This document shows, one piece after another, positions 1-7,749 of a stretch of DNA of 12,251 bases. Below the pieces are notes generated by a model. That model searched no databases. It worked only from the letters and a program-made list of their open reading frames with translations, and had not been told where the DNA came from. Where the stretch lies: positions 1-12,251 of the forward strand of contig JALOMN010000020.1 of assembly GCA_025455445.1 (NCBI GenBank), in the 5' to 3' direction. A program made the translations under genes and the position numbers. Origin of the DNA: Cyclobacteriaceae bacterium (GTDB lineage: Bacteria > Bacteroidota > Bacteroidia > Cytophagales > Cyclobacteriaceae). Every line of letters starts with the position of its first letter. Within the stretch, counting starts at the first letter, position 1.

Positions 1-366
<366 letters not shown>

Positions 367-373
367 ATTTTCT

Positions 374-408
374 TTAGTCTAAAGTCCAAAGTCTTAAGTA
401 CAAAGTAC
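374..408 (-). repeat. Degenerate heptamer tandem array, five units
   Basis: Read on the plus strand, the units are ttagtct, aaagtcc, aaagtct, taagtac and aaagtac, giving a consensus near WAAGTMY (minus strand RKACTTW). The array ends about 8 bp before the inferred 16S 5' end. It contains two small palindromes, CTTTAG-T-CTAAAG (372-384) and GTAC-AAA-GTAC (398-408). Period-7 sequence of the GACTTTR kind is, from memory, found between genes in some Bacteroidota; I could not check this. A role in the 16S processing stem is possible but unproven. Confidence 0.7.
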
Positions 409-600
409 CTAGCCCTTAAACCTAAACTGCCTCGCGGTTCAGCGCTCTCTCGAACTCTCAAACCCCTTGGCCTATGTCATTTAATCCTCGGTCCTCATTA
501 ACTTTTTTTGTCCATTCAACATCTCTGCCGAATCCTTAAAGAAATCAACTCGAATATACCCTCCATCGAGTATATCCGGGTCCGCTATCAATCTATCTAT

Positions 601-647
601 TCAAAGAACGTTTACGTTTGTAAAATGCTATTACTAGCTGGTTTACA
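601..647 (-). promoter_or_regulatory. boxB-like hairpin followed by boxA-like antitermination element
   Basis: On the minus strand an imperfect hairpin comes first. Its outer stem is TGTAAA/TTTACA (642-647 with 619-624) and its inner stem is CTA/TAG-type GCTA/TAGC with a 4-nt loop (627-638). About nine bases later comes GTTCTTTGA (601-609), close to the boxA core of bacterial rrn leaders (E. coli GCTCTTTA). The order hairpin then boxA, inside an rRNA leader, matches the NusB/NusE-dependent antitermination site of E. coli rrn operons. The sequence match is seen; the function is inferred. Confidence 0.55.
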
Positions 648-717
648 TCGTGGTCATAGACCTTTGTTCTATCTCCAACAATTCCTCATCAGAGCCCCTT
701 GGTCCGTTTTGGGAGTG

Positions 718-747
718 CAAATGTACTAGCTATTTCCCGTAAAGCAA
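718..747 (-). promoter_or_regulatory. rRNA operon promoter (Bacteroidota sigma-A type)
   Basis: The minus strand has TTG (745-747), exactly 19 bp, then TACATTTG (718-725), a full match to the TAnnTTTG -7 consensus of Bacteroidota. Transcription should begin around 711-714. An almost pure A/T block (759-778, one C) sits at roughly -47 to -66, where an UP element would act, and it overlaps the purA stop codon. A 5-bp inverted repeat (ctagc 726-730, gctag 754-758) brackets the promoter and is probably chance. Position, direction and distance to 16S all fit an rrn promoter. Confidence 0.8.
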
Positions 748-775
748 GTAGTGGCTAGAAAAATTCTTTAAAAAA

Positions 776-2041
776 TTACTTCAAAATAGTTTGCTCCCGA
801 TCGGGGCCTATTGATATCACTGTAATAGGAACTTCCAATGCCTTTTCAAGATAGGCGATATAGTCAGCAAGTTCTTTTGGCATACTATCCTTAGTGATAT
901 CAGCAAGTGAGGTATTCCAGCCCTTCATCTCCGTATAAATAGGTGTAATCTGCTGATTTATAACTTCATAGGGTATTGATTCAGTGATCGTTCCATCACT
1001 GAGCTGGTAATGCGTGCAGATTTTGATGGTGGGGAATATGTTTAACACATCAGCTTTCATCATTAATAATTGTGTAACACCATTAATCATAATGGAATAC
1101 TTTAATGAGGGCAAGTCTATCCAGCCACATCTGCGAGGCCGACCTGTGGTTGAGCCAAATTCATTTCCTTCTTTGCGCATTCTCTCCCCTTCTTCATTTA
1201 ACAATTCGGTAGGAAACGGTCCGCTTCCAACCCGCGTGCTATATGCTTTAAATATTCCATATACTTCGCCAATCTTGCGAGGCGCAACGCCTAAGCCAGT
1301 GCACGCACCTGCAGTCACGGTATTGGAACTCGTTACAAATGGGTAACTACCAAAATCAATATCCAACAATGAACCCTGAGCTCCTTCGGCCAAGATGGTG
1401 GAGCCCTTTTTCAACTCTTCGTTGATAAAATATTCGCTATCGATCAGATTGAACTGTTTCAAGAAATCAACCGCATTGAAAAATTGTGTTTCCAGGTCGG
1501 ACCAATTGTATTCGATATCATACTTTTTTAAAATCTCAAAGTGTGCATCTACTAACTTATTGAATTTTGCCTTGAAGTTTTCTGATAAAATATCGCCTAC
1601 TCTTAATCCCTGCCTTCCAATTTTATCCTGATAAGAAGGTCCGATACCTTTTAAGGTAGATCCAATCTTATCTATACCCTTGGCCTTTTCATAAGCCTGA
1701 TCTAATAGTCTATGTGTGGGAATTATTATCGTTGCTTTCTTTGAGATAAACAAATTGGCGCGGAAATCCAGGTTGTATTTCGCCAACTTTTCAATTTCGT
1801 TCTTAAAAATGATTGGATCCAATACCACACCATTGCCTATCACATTCCTGGTCTTTTCCCTAAAAATGCCGGAAGGTATCTGATGCAACACATGTTTGAT
1901 GCCATTGAATTCCAGTGTATGGCCTGCATTAGGACCTCCTTGAAATCTCGCAACCACATCGTACTTGGGAGCTAATACGTCTACTATTTTTCCTTTACCT
2001 TCATCGCCCCACTGAAGGCCTAATAACACATCTACTTTCAT
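776..2041 (-). CDS. purA: Adenylosuccinate synthase
   Basis: The enzyme joins IMP and aspartate, using GTP, to give adenylosuccinate, the first committed step from IMP to AMP in the cytoplasm. The 421 residues match the usual family length. The N-terminal GDEGKGK loop (12-18) holds the catalytic Asp13, and His41 lies in the NAGHT motif, both at the family positions. GIGPSY (132-137), the EGAQGS and DFGSYPFVTSS region (219-239), STRVGSGPFPTE (268-279) and TGRPRRCGW (299-307) are all present. The ATG start gives the expected N-terminus. It is the last protein gene of a rel-fur-STAS-purA run, 60 bp after the STAS gene, and no terminator separates it from the rRNA promoter downstream. Confidence 0.98.
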   Translation of the reverse strand: MKVDVLLGLQWGDEGKGKIVDVLAPKYDVVARFQGGPNAGHTLEFNGIKHVLHQIPSGIFREKTRNVIGNGVVLDPIIFKNEIEKLAKYNLDFRANLFISKKATIIIPTHRLLDQAYEKAKGIDKIGSTLKGIGPSYQDKIGRQGLRVGDILSENFKAKFNKLVDAHFEILKKYDIEYNWSDLETQFFNAVDFLKQFNLIDSEYFINEELKKGSTILAEGAQGSLLDIDFGSYPFVTSSNTVTAGACTGLGVAPRKIGEVYGIFKAYSTRVGSGPFPTELLNEEGERMRKEGNEFGSTTGRPRRCGWIDLPSLKYSIMINGVTQLLMMKADVLNIFPTIKICTHYQLSDGTITESIPYEVINQQITPIYTEMKGWNTSLADITKDSMPKELADYIAYLEKALEVPITVISIGPDREQTILK

Positions 2042-2101
2042 CTATCAAAAATTTCTAACCAGCGAATGACGCCAGTCAATTATATTATAAATCTAACTTT
2101 A

Positions 2102-2428
2102 TTATTGTGCTTCCTCCTCTGAATTGATTATTTGAAAGATTGAATTTAGCTTGGTGATAACCAACAACTTTTTCACACTTTCAGAGGGGTTCATCAAATA
2201 AACTTCTCCGCCTTTATTGCGAAACTTTGTTAACACAGTAATCAATACACCAATTCCGCTGCTATTAATATATCGAAGTTCAGTTATATCAATGATACAG
2301 GATTTTATTTGATTTGAGATGGCCTCATTTGCAACCTGTAGCAACTGTGTGCCGCTATTCTCACCAATTAAATCGCCTGATATTCTTAATACCAATGACT
2401 TTCCTCTTATTTCATTTGTAAAATTCAT
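2102..2428 (-). CDS. STAS-domain protein, anti-sigma factor antagonist type
   Basis: This 108-residue protein is a single STAS domain, the fold of SpoIIAA and RsbV, which bind and release anti-sigma kinases in partner-switching systems. The signature is INSSGIGVL (54-62); Ser56 or Ser57 would be the phosphorylated residue. The Asp that precedes this serine in SpoIIAA is Asn55 here. The [11 protein letters not shown] block near the C-terminus is typical of Bacteroidota members. The start ATG overlaps the fur stop in an ATGA (2425-2428), which implies translational coupling. No cognate kinase, phosphatase or sigma factor gene is in the window, so its partner is unknown. Confidence 0.9.
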   Translation of the reverse strand: MNFTNEIRGKSLVLRISGDLIGENSGTQLLQVANEAISNQIKSCIIDITELRYINSSGIGVLITVLTKFRNKGGEVYLMNPSESVKKLLVITKLNSIFQIINSEEEAQ

Positions 2429-2889
2429 GACTTCCGATTTTCACAATTTTTCTTTGTACACGTTGCGTAAAGTATAAGCGAGTGATGCATCACATTAAAA
2501 TGCATTAATTCTTCGATTGTATTTTGTATGGTTTGAATACGGGGGTCACAAAATTCAATTACTTTATTACAATCAGTACATATTAAATGATCATGCTGTT
2601 TAAAGCCATATGACTTTTCATATTGAGCAATATTTTTTCCAAACTGATGTTTGCTCACCAAATCGCATTCTACTAACAAATCTAATGTGTTATAGACCGT
2701 GGCACGGCTTACATGGTAATTTTTATTTTTCATGTTGATATAGAGTGACTCCACATCAAAATGACCTGACAAAGAATATATCTCTTCGAGGATAGCATAA
2801 CGCTCTGGCGTTTTTCTTAGCTCTTTATTTTCAAGAAAGGCTGTGAAAATTTGCTTAACTTCTTCGAATGCTTTCGGATTCAGCGCCAT
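2425..2889 (-). CDS. fur: Fur-family metal-dependent transcriptional repressor
   Basis: The protein (154 residues from the ATG) has the winged-helix DNA-binding half followed by the dimerisation half of the Fur/PerR/Zur family. [14 protein letters not shown] is the recognition-helix region. [10 protein letters not shown] carries the His-Asp-His metal site and a CxxC pair, and a CTKKNC (CX4C) pair near the C-terminus completes a structural zinc site of the kind seen in E. coli Fur. Whether it senses iron, peroxide or zinc cannot be decided from sequence alone. The frame could also open at a TTG two codons upstream (2895); I prefer the ATG. It lies 37 bp after rel/spoT and overlaps the STAS gene by 4 bp. 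Confidence 0.93.
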   Translation of the reverse strand: MALNPKAFEEVKQIFTAFLENKELRKTPERYAILEEIYSLSGHFDVESLYINMKNKNYHVSRATVYNTLDLLVECDLVSKHQFGKNIAQYEKSYGFKQHDHLICTDCNKVIEFCDPRIQTIQNTIEELMHFNVMHHSLILYATCTKKNCENRKS

Positions 2890-2926
2890 TGACAAAAATT
2901 ACGGTCAAATATAGAGAGATTTGACA

Positions 2927-5146
2927 TTAATTGTTTCGCGACTCAAATCTGGAAACCTTCACCACGCCTTCTACAGTTTCCAGTTTTTTTATCAGCATTT
3001 CCAAATGTCGGGTATCATTGACGTAAAGCATGATTTCACCATTAAAAATGCCATGGTCTGTTTTAAATGACAACGAACTCATATTCACTTTTAATTCTTC
3101 AGAAATTACTTTTGACACATCATTGATGAGTCCTACCCTATCTGTTCCGATCACTTTCAAGCCTGTTAAAAAGGATACTTCATGCTGCGAGGTCCATTTT
3201 GCCTTAATAACCCGATTTCCATGATTGGCCAACAGTTCAGTAGCATTGGGGCAAGAGGTGCGATGAATTTTGATTCCTTCATTTACCGTCACAAATCCGA
3301 ATACATCATCTCCGGGAATTGGCGTGCAGCATTTGGCCAATTTATATTCCACCACATCCATATCTTCGCCAATAAGCAAGATATCTTCATATCGCCCCTT
3401 CATTTTATGTATTTCCTGCTCTACCGCCTTGGCATCTGTAACATCTGTATGCGGTTTTGTTTTAAGAGCCGATGATGGCTTAAAGTCCTTGAATTTTTTT
3501 AGATCGTTTAGTGTAATCAATCCCTTTCCTATGCGGTAATACAAATCAAATTGCGAGTTGACATTAAAATATTCACGCATTTGTTCATTTACGCGGCTGT
3601 TAGCGTCAATTTTAAGTTGTTTAAGCTTGCGCAGCAAGATTTCTTTACCCAGGTCTGCCGTGCCTCTCTTATCTTCCTTAAGAAGTTCTTTTATTTTTGA
3701 TTTAGCCTTGGGGCTTATCACAAATCTTAGCCAGTCTTCATTAGGCTTTTGCTTGGATGAAGTTAAGATTTCAATCTGGTCTCCATTTTTCAATATATGG
3801 TTTATGGGTACAAGCTTTTGATTGACTTTCGCTCCAATGCATTTCGCACCAATATCGGTATGTATGTCAAAAGCGAAATCCAATGCCGTTGCTCCGTTAG
3901 GAAGAGTTTTTAATTCGCCTTTCGGTGTGAACACAAAAACTTCTTCATTGAAAAGATTTCCTCTGAAATCATCCACAAACTCAAGCGCGGTAAGATCTTG
4001 TTTTTCCAATAGCTCGCGTACCTTCATCAACCATTTTTCGAGGTTAGATTCGTGACTGGAGTTTGAATCTTTATACTTCCAGTGTGCCGCATAACCCTTT
4101 TCTGCAATTTCATCCATTCGCCTGGTGCGAATCTGGACTTCTACCCACTGCCCATTTTTAGCCATTACCGTAGTGTGCAGCGATTCATACCCATTTACCT
4201 TAGGCGTGCTAATCCAGTCGCGCAAGCGATCGGGGTTTGGCGTATAATAATCCGTTACGATTGAATATACCTGCCAGCAAAAAGATTTCTCCTGTTCGAT
4301 GGGTGTATCAATAATTATTCGGACTGCAAACAAATCATACACTTCTTCAAAAGGAATGTTTTGCTTACGCATCTTATTATAAATAGAAAAGATAGACTTT
4401 GGACGGCTCTTAATCTCATAATCCACCTTAAGTTTATCCAGTTCATCTTTAACAGGCTGTACAAATTGTTTGATAAACTTATTTCGCGAGGCTCTGGTTT
4501 CATCAATCTTGATGGCGATATCATGATAAATGGGATAATCCGTAAATCGCAGATATAAATCTTCCAGTTCGGTTTTAATGGCATTCAAACCTAAGCGATG
4601 TGCCAGTGGCGCATAGAGATAGATTGTTTCTGAGGCAACCCTCAGCTGCTTGTTGCGCGGCATGCTATCCAAAGTGCGCATGTTGTGCAACCTGTCGGCA
4701 AGTTTGATAAGAATTACACGCACATCTTCTGATAGCGTGAAAAGCATTTTTCTGAAATTCTCTGCCTGCGCGGAGGAACCATACTCAAATACGCCTTTGA
4801 TTTTGGTGAGGCCGTCAATAATCTTGGCGATTTTTATTCCGAAAATCTGCTCCAGGTCCTTCAGCTGAATGTCAGTATCTTCTACCACATCATGCAGCAA
4901 GGCGGCAATAATAGAAGTGGTGCCTAAACCAATTTCCTCTACACAAATTTCAGCTACAGACAAAGGGTGGAAAATATAAGGCTCACCCGATTTGCGCCTC
5001 ATATCTTTATGCGCCTCCATACTTATTGTAAAGGCTCTTTTTATCAGTCTCGCATCGCCTTCATTTAAAATTGGCTTGGCCTTGCGCAAAAGCCTGCGAT
5101 AGCGGCCTATTATTTCTCTTTTTTCAACCTCTACATCAATTACCAC
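2927..5146 (-). CDS. spoT: Bifunctional (p)ppGpp synthetase/hydrolase, RelA/SpoT family
   Basis: This is the long-form stringent-response enzyme, 739 residues, which makes and degrades the alarmone (p)ppGpp. The N-terminal HD hydrolase is complete: His60, HD at 85-86, ED at 89-90 and Asp151 in KLADRLHNM. The synthetase follows (about 245-360) with SRPKSIFSIYNKM, VNGYESLHT (318-326), EVQIRT and GYAAHWKYK. A TGS domain spans about 402-463, a KCCTPIPGD cysteine motif holds Cys606 and Cys607, and an ACT domain occupies about 660-735. Both catalytic centres look active, so it is probably the main Rel protein rather than a one-way enzyme. The start is GTG and reproduces the family N-terminus. It heads a leftward gene run that ends at the rRNA operon, and its upstream region is shared with a divergent tRNA promoter. 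Confidence 0.97.
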   Translation of the reverse strand: MVIDVEVEKREIIGRYRRLLRKAKPILNEGDARLIKRAFTISMEAHKDMRRKSGEPYIFHPLSVAEICVEEIGLGTTSIIAALLHDVVEDTDIQLKDLEQIFGIKIAKIIDGLTKIKGVFEYGSSAQAENFRKMLFTLSEDVRVILIKLADRLHNMRTLDSMPRNKQLRVASETIYLYAPLAHRLGLNAIKTELEDLYLRFTDYPIYHDIAIKIDETRASRNKFIKQFVQPVKDELDKLKVDYEIKSRPKSIFSIYNKMRKQNIPFEEVYDLFAVRIIIDTPIEQEKSFCWQVYSIVTDYYTPNPDRLRDWISTPKVNGYESLHTTVMAKNGQWVEVQIRTRRMDEIAEKGYAAHWKYKDSNSSHESNLEKWLMKVRELLEKQDLTALEFVDDFRGNLFNEEVFVFTPKGELKTLPNGATALDFAFDIHTDIGAKCIGAKVNQKLVPINHILKNGDQIEILTSSKQKPNEDWLRFVISPKAKSKIKELLKEDKRGTADLGKEILLRKLKQLKIDANSRVNEQMREYFNVNSQFDLYYRIGKGLITLNDLKKFKDFKPSSALKTKPHTDVTDAKAVEQEIHKMKGRYEDILLIGEDMDVVEYKLAKCCTPIPGDDVFGFVTVNEGIKIHRTSCPNATELLANHGNRVIKAKWTSQHEVSFLTGLKVIGTDRVGLINDVSKVISEELKVNMSSLSFKTDHGIFNGEIMLYVNDTRHLEMLIKKLETVEGVVKVSRFESRNN

Positions 5147-5183
5147 AGTTTTGGGGTATTTATATTGATTTTTTAAACTCCAC

Positions 5184-5213
5184 TTTAATCATAACGAATA
5201 ATCTCTAAATTTG
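5184..5213 (+). promoter_or_regulatory. Promoter of tRNA-Leu
   Basis: TAAATTTG (5206-5213) matches the Bacteroidota -7 consensus TAnnTTTG in full. The -33 region, 19 bp upstream, reads TTTA (5184-5187) and is weaker than TTG. Transcription should start around 5217-5221, giving a leader of about 40 nt before the tRNA. The block TAAATTTGCACTCC matches the 16S promoter's TACATTTGCACTCC at 13 of 14 positions, which supports the call. It lies inside the 115-bp region divergent from rel/spoT. Confidence 0.7.
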
Positions 5214-5220
5214 CACTCCA

Positions 5221-5250
5221 TTCGTTAAAAAAAGCTGTTTTTTTAATGAA
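5221..5250 (+). repeat. A/T-rich hairpin in the tRNA-Leu leader
   Basis: Positions 5221-5233 pair with 5238-5250 around a GCTG tetraloop: 13 consecutive pairs, including seven A-T pairs and one G-T wobble (5224 with 5247). It begins at or just after the predicted start of the tRNA transcript and ends 11 bp before the tRNA. With so few G-C pairs it is not a standard terminator. It might act in leader processing or as a DNA element between the divergent promoters. The function is unknown. Confidence 0.6.
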
Positions 5251-5261
5251 ATGTCAGTTTT

Positions 5262-5343
5262 GCGCATGTGGCGTAATTGGTAGCCGTGCCAGACTTAGGA
5301 TCTGGTGCCGCAAGGCGTGGGGGTTCGAGTCCCTCCATGCGCA
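5262..5343 (+). tRNA. tRNA-Leu (anticodon UAG)
   Basis: This class II tRNA has a perfect 7-bp acceptor stem (GCGCATG with CATGCGC) and discriminator base A. The anticodon stem is CCAGA/TCTGG around the loop CTTAGGA, placing TAG at 5296-5298, which reads CUA and other CUN leucine codons. It has a long variable arm (tgccgcaaggcgt) and a T arm GGGGG-TTCGAGT-CCCTC. The 3' CCA is not encoded (the next bases are ACA) and must be added by nucleotidyltransferase. Confidence 0.97.
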
Positions 5344-5350
5344 CAAAATC

Positions 5351-5394
5351 TGAACCCTCCTTTCGGAATATTAATTCACCGGGAGGAGGGTTCA
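5351..5394 (+). terminator. Hairpin after tRNA-Leu, probable terminator
   Basis: TGAACCCTCCT (5351-5361) pairs perfectly with AGGAGGGTTCA (5384-5394): an 11-bp stem with a 22-nt loop, inside which GAAT/ATTC can pair. It starts seven bases after the tRNA. No strong T tract follows (CAATAACTTT), so termination may be inefficient or the hairpin may mainly define the tRNA 3' end. Confidence 0.55.
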
Positions 5395-5456
5395 ATAACT
5401 TTAAACCCTGCGCAAGCAGAATTTATTTTAACTGTACAACTTAAAGTCAGGATACC

Positions 5457-6806
5457 TTGAATATTACATTAGAAAAACAAAATGCTACCGATGGCATTAT
5501 CAAGATTCAGCTTAGTGAGAATGACTATCTGCCTAAAGTAGAAGAGAAAGTTAAAGACTACGCCCGCAAAGCCAATATAAAAGGTTTTCGCCAGGGTAAG
5601 GTGCCTTCAGGAGTTATCAAAAAAATGTTTGGTAAGTCAATCCTGGTGGAAGAAGTAAATCACCTCGTGTCTCATTCCGTAAGCGATTATATTAAAGAGC
5701 AGAAACTTCGAATACTGGGTGACCCCATGCCTGACCAGGAAAAAGGTTTTGGAATTGACTGGGACACACAAAAAGATTTTGAATTTGAATTTCAGATAGG
5801 ACTGGTTGATGATTTTCAGATTGACCTTTCTAAGAATGTAAAAGTTCAATCACATCCAATTGAAGTGGATCAAAAAACAATTGATGAAACATTAGAAGAT
5901 CTGAAGGTTCGCTTTGGCAACACCACTCACCCAGAGGTAAGCGATGCCGATTGCAATCTTTATGGAGAAATATCATTGAATGGTGCTGAAGAAAAAAAGG
6001 GATCATACATCACAATAAAAAAGGTAGCTGCCAGTGAGCAATCCAAATTCATAGGTTTGAAAAAGGATGATATCATTGAATTTGATATAGACAAAGCTTT
6101 TGATGATAACCAGTCAAAGGCACAGGCCTTGAATGTAGATGAGGTTGCTGCCAGTAATTCAACTGGTTCTTTTACATTCAAAGTAACAAGCATCAATAAG
6201 TCAGAGCCTGCTTCTATCAACCAGGAATTGTTTGACAAAGTGTTTGGACATGAGGCTGTAAAATCAGAAGAAGAGTTTATTGAAAAAATAAAATCTACTA
6301 TCAGCGAAAATTATCAGCGCGAAACAGAGCATTTACTGGAACATGAAATTCAGCATTTCTATGTTGATCATACTGCTATCACCATGCCTGAGAATTTTTT
6401 GAAAAAATGGCTTAAAAACTCAAGCAATGGTGATGTTACAGATGAAATTCTGGATAAAGAATTCAATTCGTATCGCGATTCATTGAAGTGGGATCTGATA
6501 AAGAATAAAATTGCTGAGGATAAGGAAATAAAAGTGGAAGGTGACGAGGTGCGCGAGAAAGCGAAACAATTTATTATCGATCAATTTGGCGGCCCAGCAA
6601 TTGCCAGCCAGCTGGGTGATAAACTCAATGACATCGCCAATAACTACCTGGCAGGTCAGGACGGTAAGGGTGAAAACTTCATGAAACTTTATAATCAGCT
6701 CCGTCATGAAAAAATCATGAAATTGATTAAAGAATCAATTACTGTAACTGAAAAAAAAGTGAGTTTAGAGGAGTTTAAGAAATTGGTTGAAAAACACCAA
6801 CACTAA
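5457..6806 (+). CDS. tig: Trigger factor, ribosome-associated chaperone
   Basis: Trigger factor binds ribosomal protein L23 at the exit tunnel and shields emerging chains. The 449 residues fit the family. The ribosome-binding signature GFRQGKVP (43-50) is at the expected place, and the N-terminal domain ends in DEVNHLVSHSV-like helices. The C-terminal half is a charged helical region, as in the chaperone arms. The middle domain (about 150-245) is hard to recognise as an FKBP isomerase: the PGFE-type loop of E. coli is missing, so prolyl isomerase activity is doubtful. The start is TTG; it gives the family N-terminus MNITLEK and has AGGA at 5449-5452, four bases upstream. It is followed by a strong terminator and then clpP. 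Confidence 0.95.
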   Translation: MNITLEKQNATDGIIKIQLSENDYLPKVEEKVKDYARKANIKGFRQGKVPSGVIKKMFGKSILVEEVNHLVSHSVSDYIKEQKLRILGDPMPDQEKGFGIDWDTQKDFEFEFQIGLVDDFQIDLSKNVKVQSHPIEVDQKTIDETLEDLKVRFGNTTHPEVSDADCNLYGEISLNGAEEKKGSYITIKKVAASEQSKFIGLKKDDIIEFDIDKAFDDNQSKAQALNVDEVAASNSTGSFTFKVTSINKSEPASINQELFDKVFGHEAVKSEEEFIEKIKSTISENYQRETEHLLEHEIQHFYVDHTAITMPENFLKKWLKNSSNGDVTDEILDKEFNSYRDSLKWDLIKNKIAEDKEIKVEGDEVREKAKQFIIDQFGGPAIASQLGDKLNDIANNYLAGQDGKGENFMKLYNQLRHEKIMKLIKESITVTEKKVSLEEFKKLVEKHQH

Positions 6807-6844
6807 GAACAAAGGGAACAAATCAAGACACTTCCAAGTTATAT

Positions 6845-6871
6845 AAAAGCCTCACTTGTTGTGGGGCTTTT
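6845..6871 (+). terminator. Rho-independent terminator of tig
   Basis: AAAAGCCTCAC (6845-6855) pairs with GTGGGGCTTTT (6861-6871) through 11 pairs, one of them G-T, around a TTGTT loop. The stem ends in a run of five T. It lies 38 bp after the tig stop and separates tig from clpP, so clpP needs its own promoter. I find no TAnnTTTG match between the terminator and clpP. Confidence 0.9.
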
Positions 6872-6966
6872 TAAATGACAATTTATTAGTAACATTGAAG
6901 TATAGAAAACTAAAAAGCGGAGAATTCCGTCTACGTAATAAATTAAAATAACTTATTTAAGATACT

Positions 6967-7659
6967 ATGTCACAATCCAACGAATTCAGAAAATATGCAG
7001 TTCATCATTTAGGCATGAGCGGCAACGCACTTGACAGTTACGCAAAATATATGAACGAGAATCCGTACACCGTTACGGGTATGACTCCTAATGTGGTGGA
7101 GGAAAGACAAATGCGTGCTACCGTAATAGATGTATTCTCTCGATTAATGGCTGACCGGATTATTTTTTTCGGTACTGCGGTAGATGATTATGTTGCCAAC
7201 GTAATTACTGCGCAACTATTATTTCTTGAATCCTCCGATCCCAAGAAAGATATTATCATGTATATCAACAGTCCGGGTGGCTCTGTACACGCTGGGTTAG
7301 GTATTTATGACACCATGCAATATGTAAATCCGGATGTAGCGACCATTTGCACCGGCCTGGCCGCCTCCATGGGTGCAGTATTATTGGCTGCAGGTGCTAA
7401 GAAAAAGCGTTCAGGCTTGCCACACTCACGCGTCATGATACACCAACCTTCCGCGGGTATGCAGGGAACATCAAAAGACATGGAAATTTCACTAAAACAG
7501 ACTATTGAGTTAAGACAAGATTTATACACCATACTCGCTAATCATTGCGGACAGACCTTCGAAAGAATTGAAAAGGACTCTGACCGCGATTACTGGATGC
7601 GCGCCAGCGAGGCTAAAGAATATGGCTTGATTGACGAGGTGCTGGAGCGTAAGAAGTAA
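6967..7659 (+). CDS. clpP: ATP-dependent Clp protease proteolytic subunit
   Basis: ClpP forms the double-heptamer serine protease chamber fed by ClpX. The catalytic triad is Ser134 (GLAASMG), His159 (MIHQP) and Asp208 (DRDYW). The S-to-H (25) and H-to-D (49) spacings equal those of E. coli ClpP. The NSPGGSV oxyanion strand is at 101-107. The protein has 230 residues, about 20 more than E. coli; the extra length is at the N-terminus (1-45) and may include a propeptide, as in other Bacteroidota ClpP. The ATG has no Shine-Dalgarno sequence. clpX follows after 90 bp. Confidence 0.98.
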   Translation: MSQSNEFRKYAVHHLGMSGNALDSYAKYMNENPYTVTGMTPNVVEERQMRATVIDVFSRLMADRIIFFGTAVDDYVANVITAQLLFLESSDPKKDIIMYINSPGGSVHAGLGIYDTMQYVNPDVATICTGLAASMGAVLLAAGAKKKRSGLPHSRVMIHQPSAGMQGTSKDMEISLKQTIELRQDLYTILANHCGQTFERIEKDSDRDYWMRASEAKEYGLIDEVLERKK

Positions 7660-7675
7660 TAAGACAATTAAACTC

Positions 7676-7707
7676 TTTATCAATTAGCCGGGAAAGTGGT
7701 ACCTTTA
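7676..7707 (+). promoter_or_regulatory. Possible promoter for clpX
   Basis: TACCTTTA (7700-7707) differs from TAnnTTTG only at the last base. TTTA (7676-7679) lies 20 bp upstream, resembling the -33 of the tRNA promoter. It sits in the clpP-clpX gap, with a predicted start about 35 bp before the clpX ATG. clpX may also be read through from clpP, since no terminator lies between them. Confidence 0.35.
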
Positions 7708-7749
7708 CCCAATTGGTTGATTGACTAATTTACACATTAACAATTCATT

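Larger units (their letters stand above)
367..714 (-). promoter_or_regulatory. rRNA operon leader (gene-free stretch upstream of 16S)
   Basis: This stretch lies between the inferred transcription start and the mature 16S end and holds no credible gene. The short open frames crossing it have no start context or homology that I recognise. Visible elements, in transcript order, are: a small GGTC-TAT-GACC hairpin (652-662), a larger hairpin (619-647), a boxA-like element (601-609), a 6-bp stem ACTCGA/TCGAGT (548-553 with 566-571), and a heptamer array (374-408). The octamer CCCCTTGG occurs twice (463-470 and 695-702). The RNase III processing stem that normally encloses 16S cannot be tested, because its 3' arm is outside the window. 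Confidence 0.75.

Noticed and set aside
1014..1631. Plus-strand open frames inside purA
   Set aside because: They are antisense shadows of a well-conserved gene in another frame. The same applies to those opposite rel/spoT, tig, clpP, clpX, lpxB and hldD.
4315..4584. Minus-strand open frame of 89 residues within rel/spoT
   Set aside because: It overlaps the conserved rel/spoT frame on the same strand; the rel/spoT translation is uninterrupted, so this is not a frameshift.
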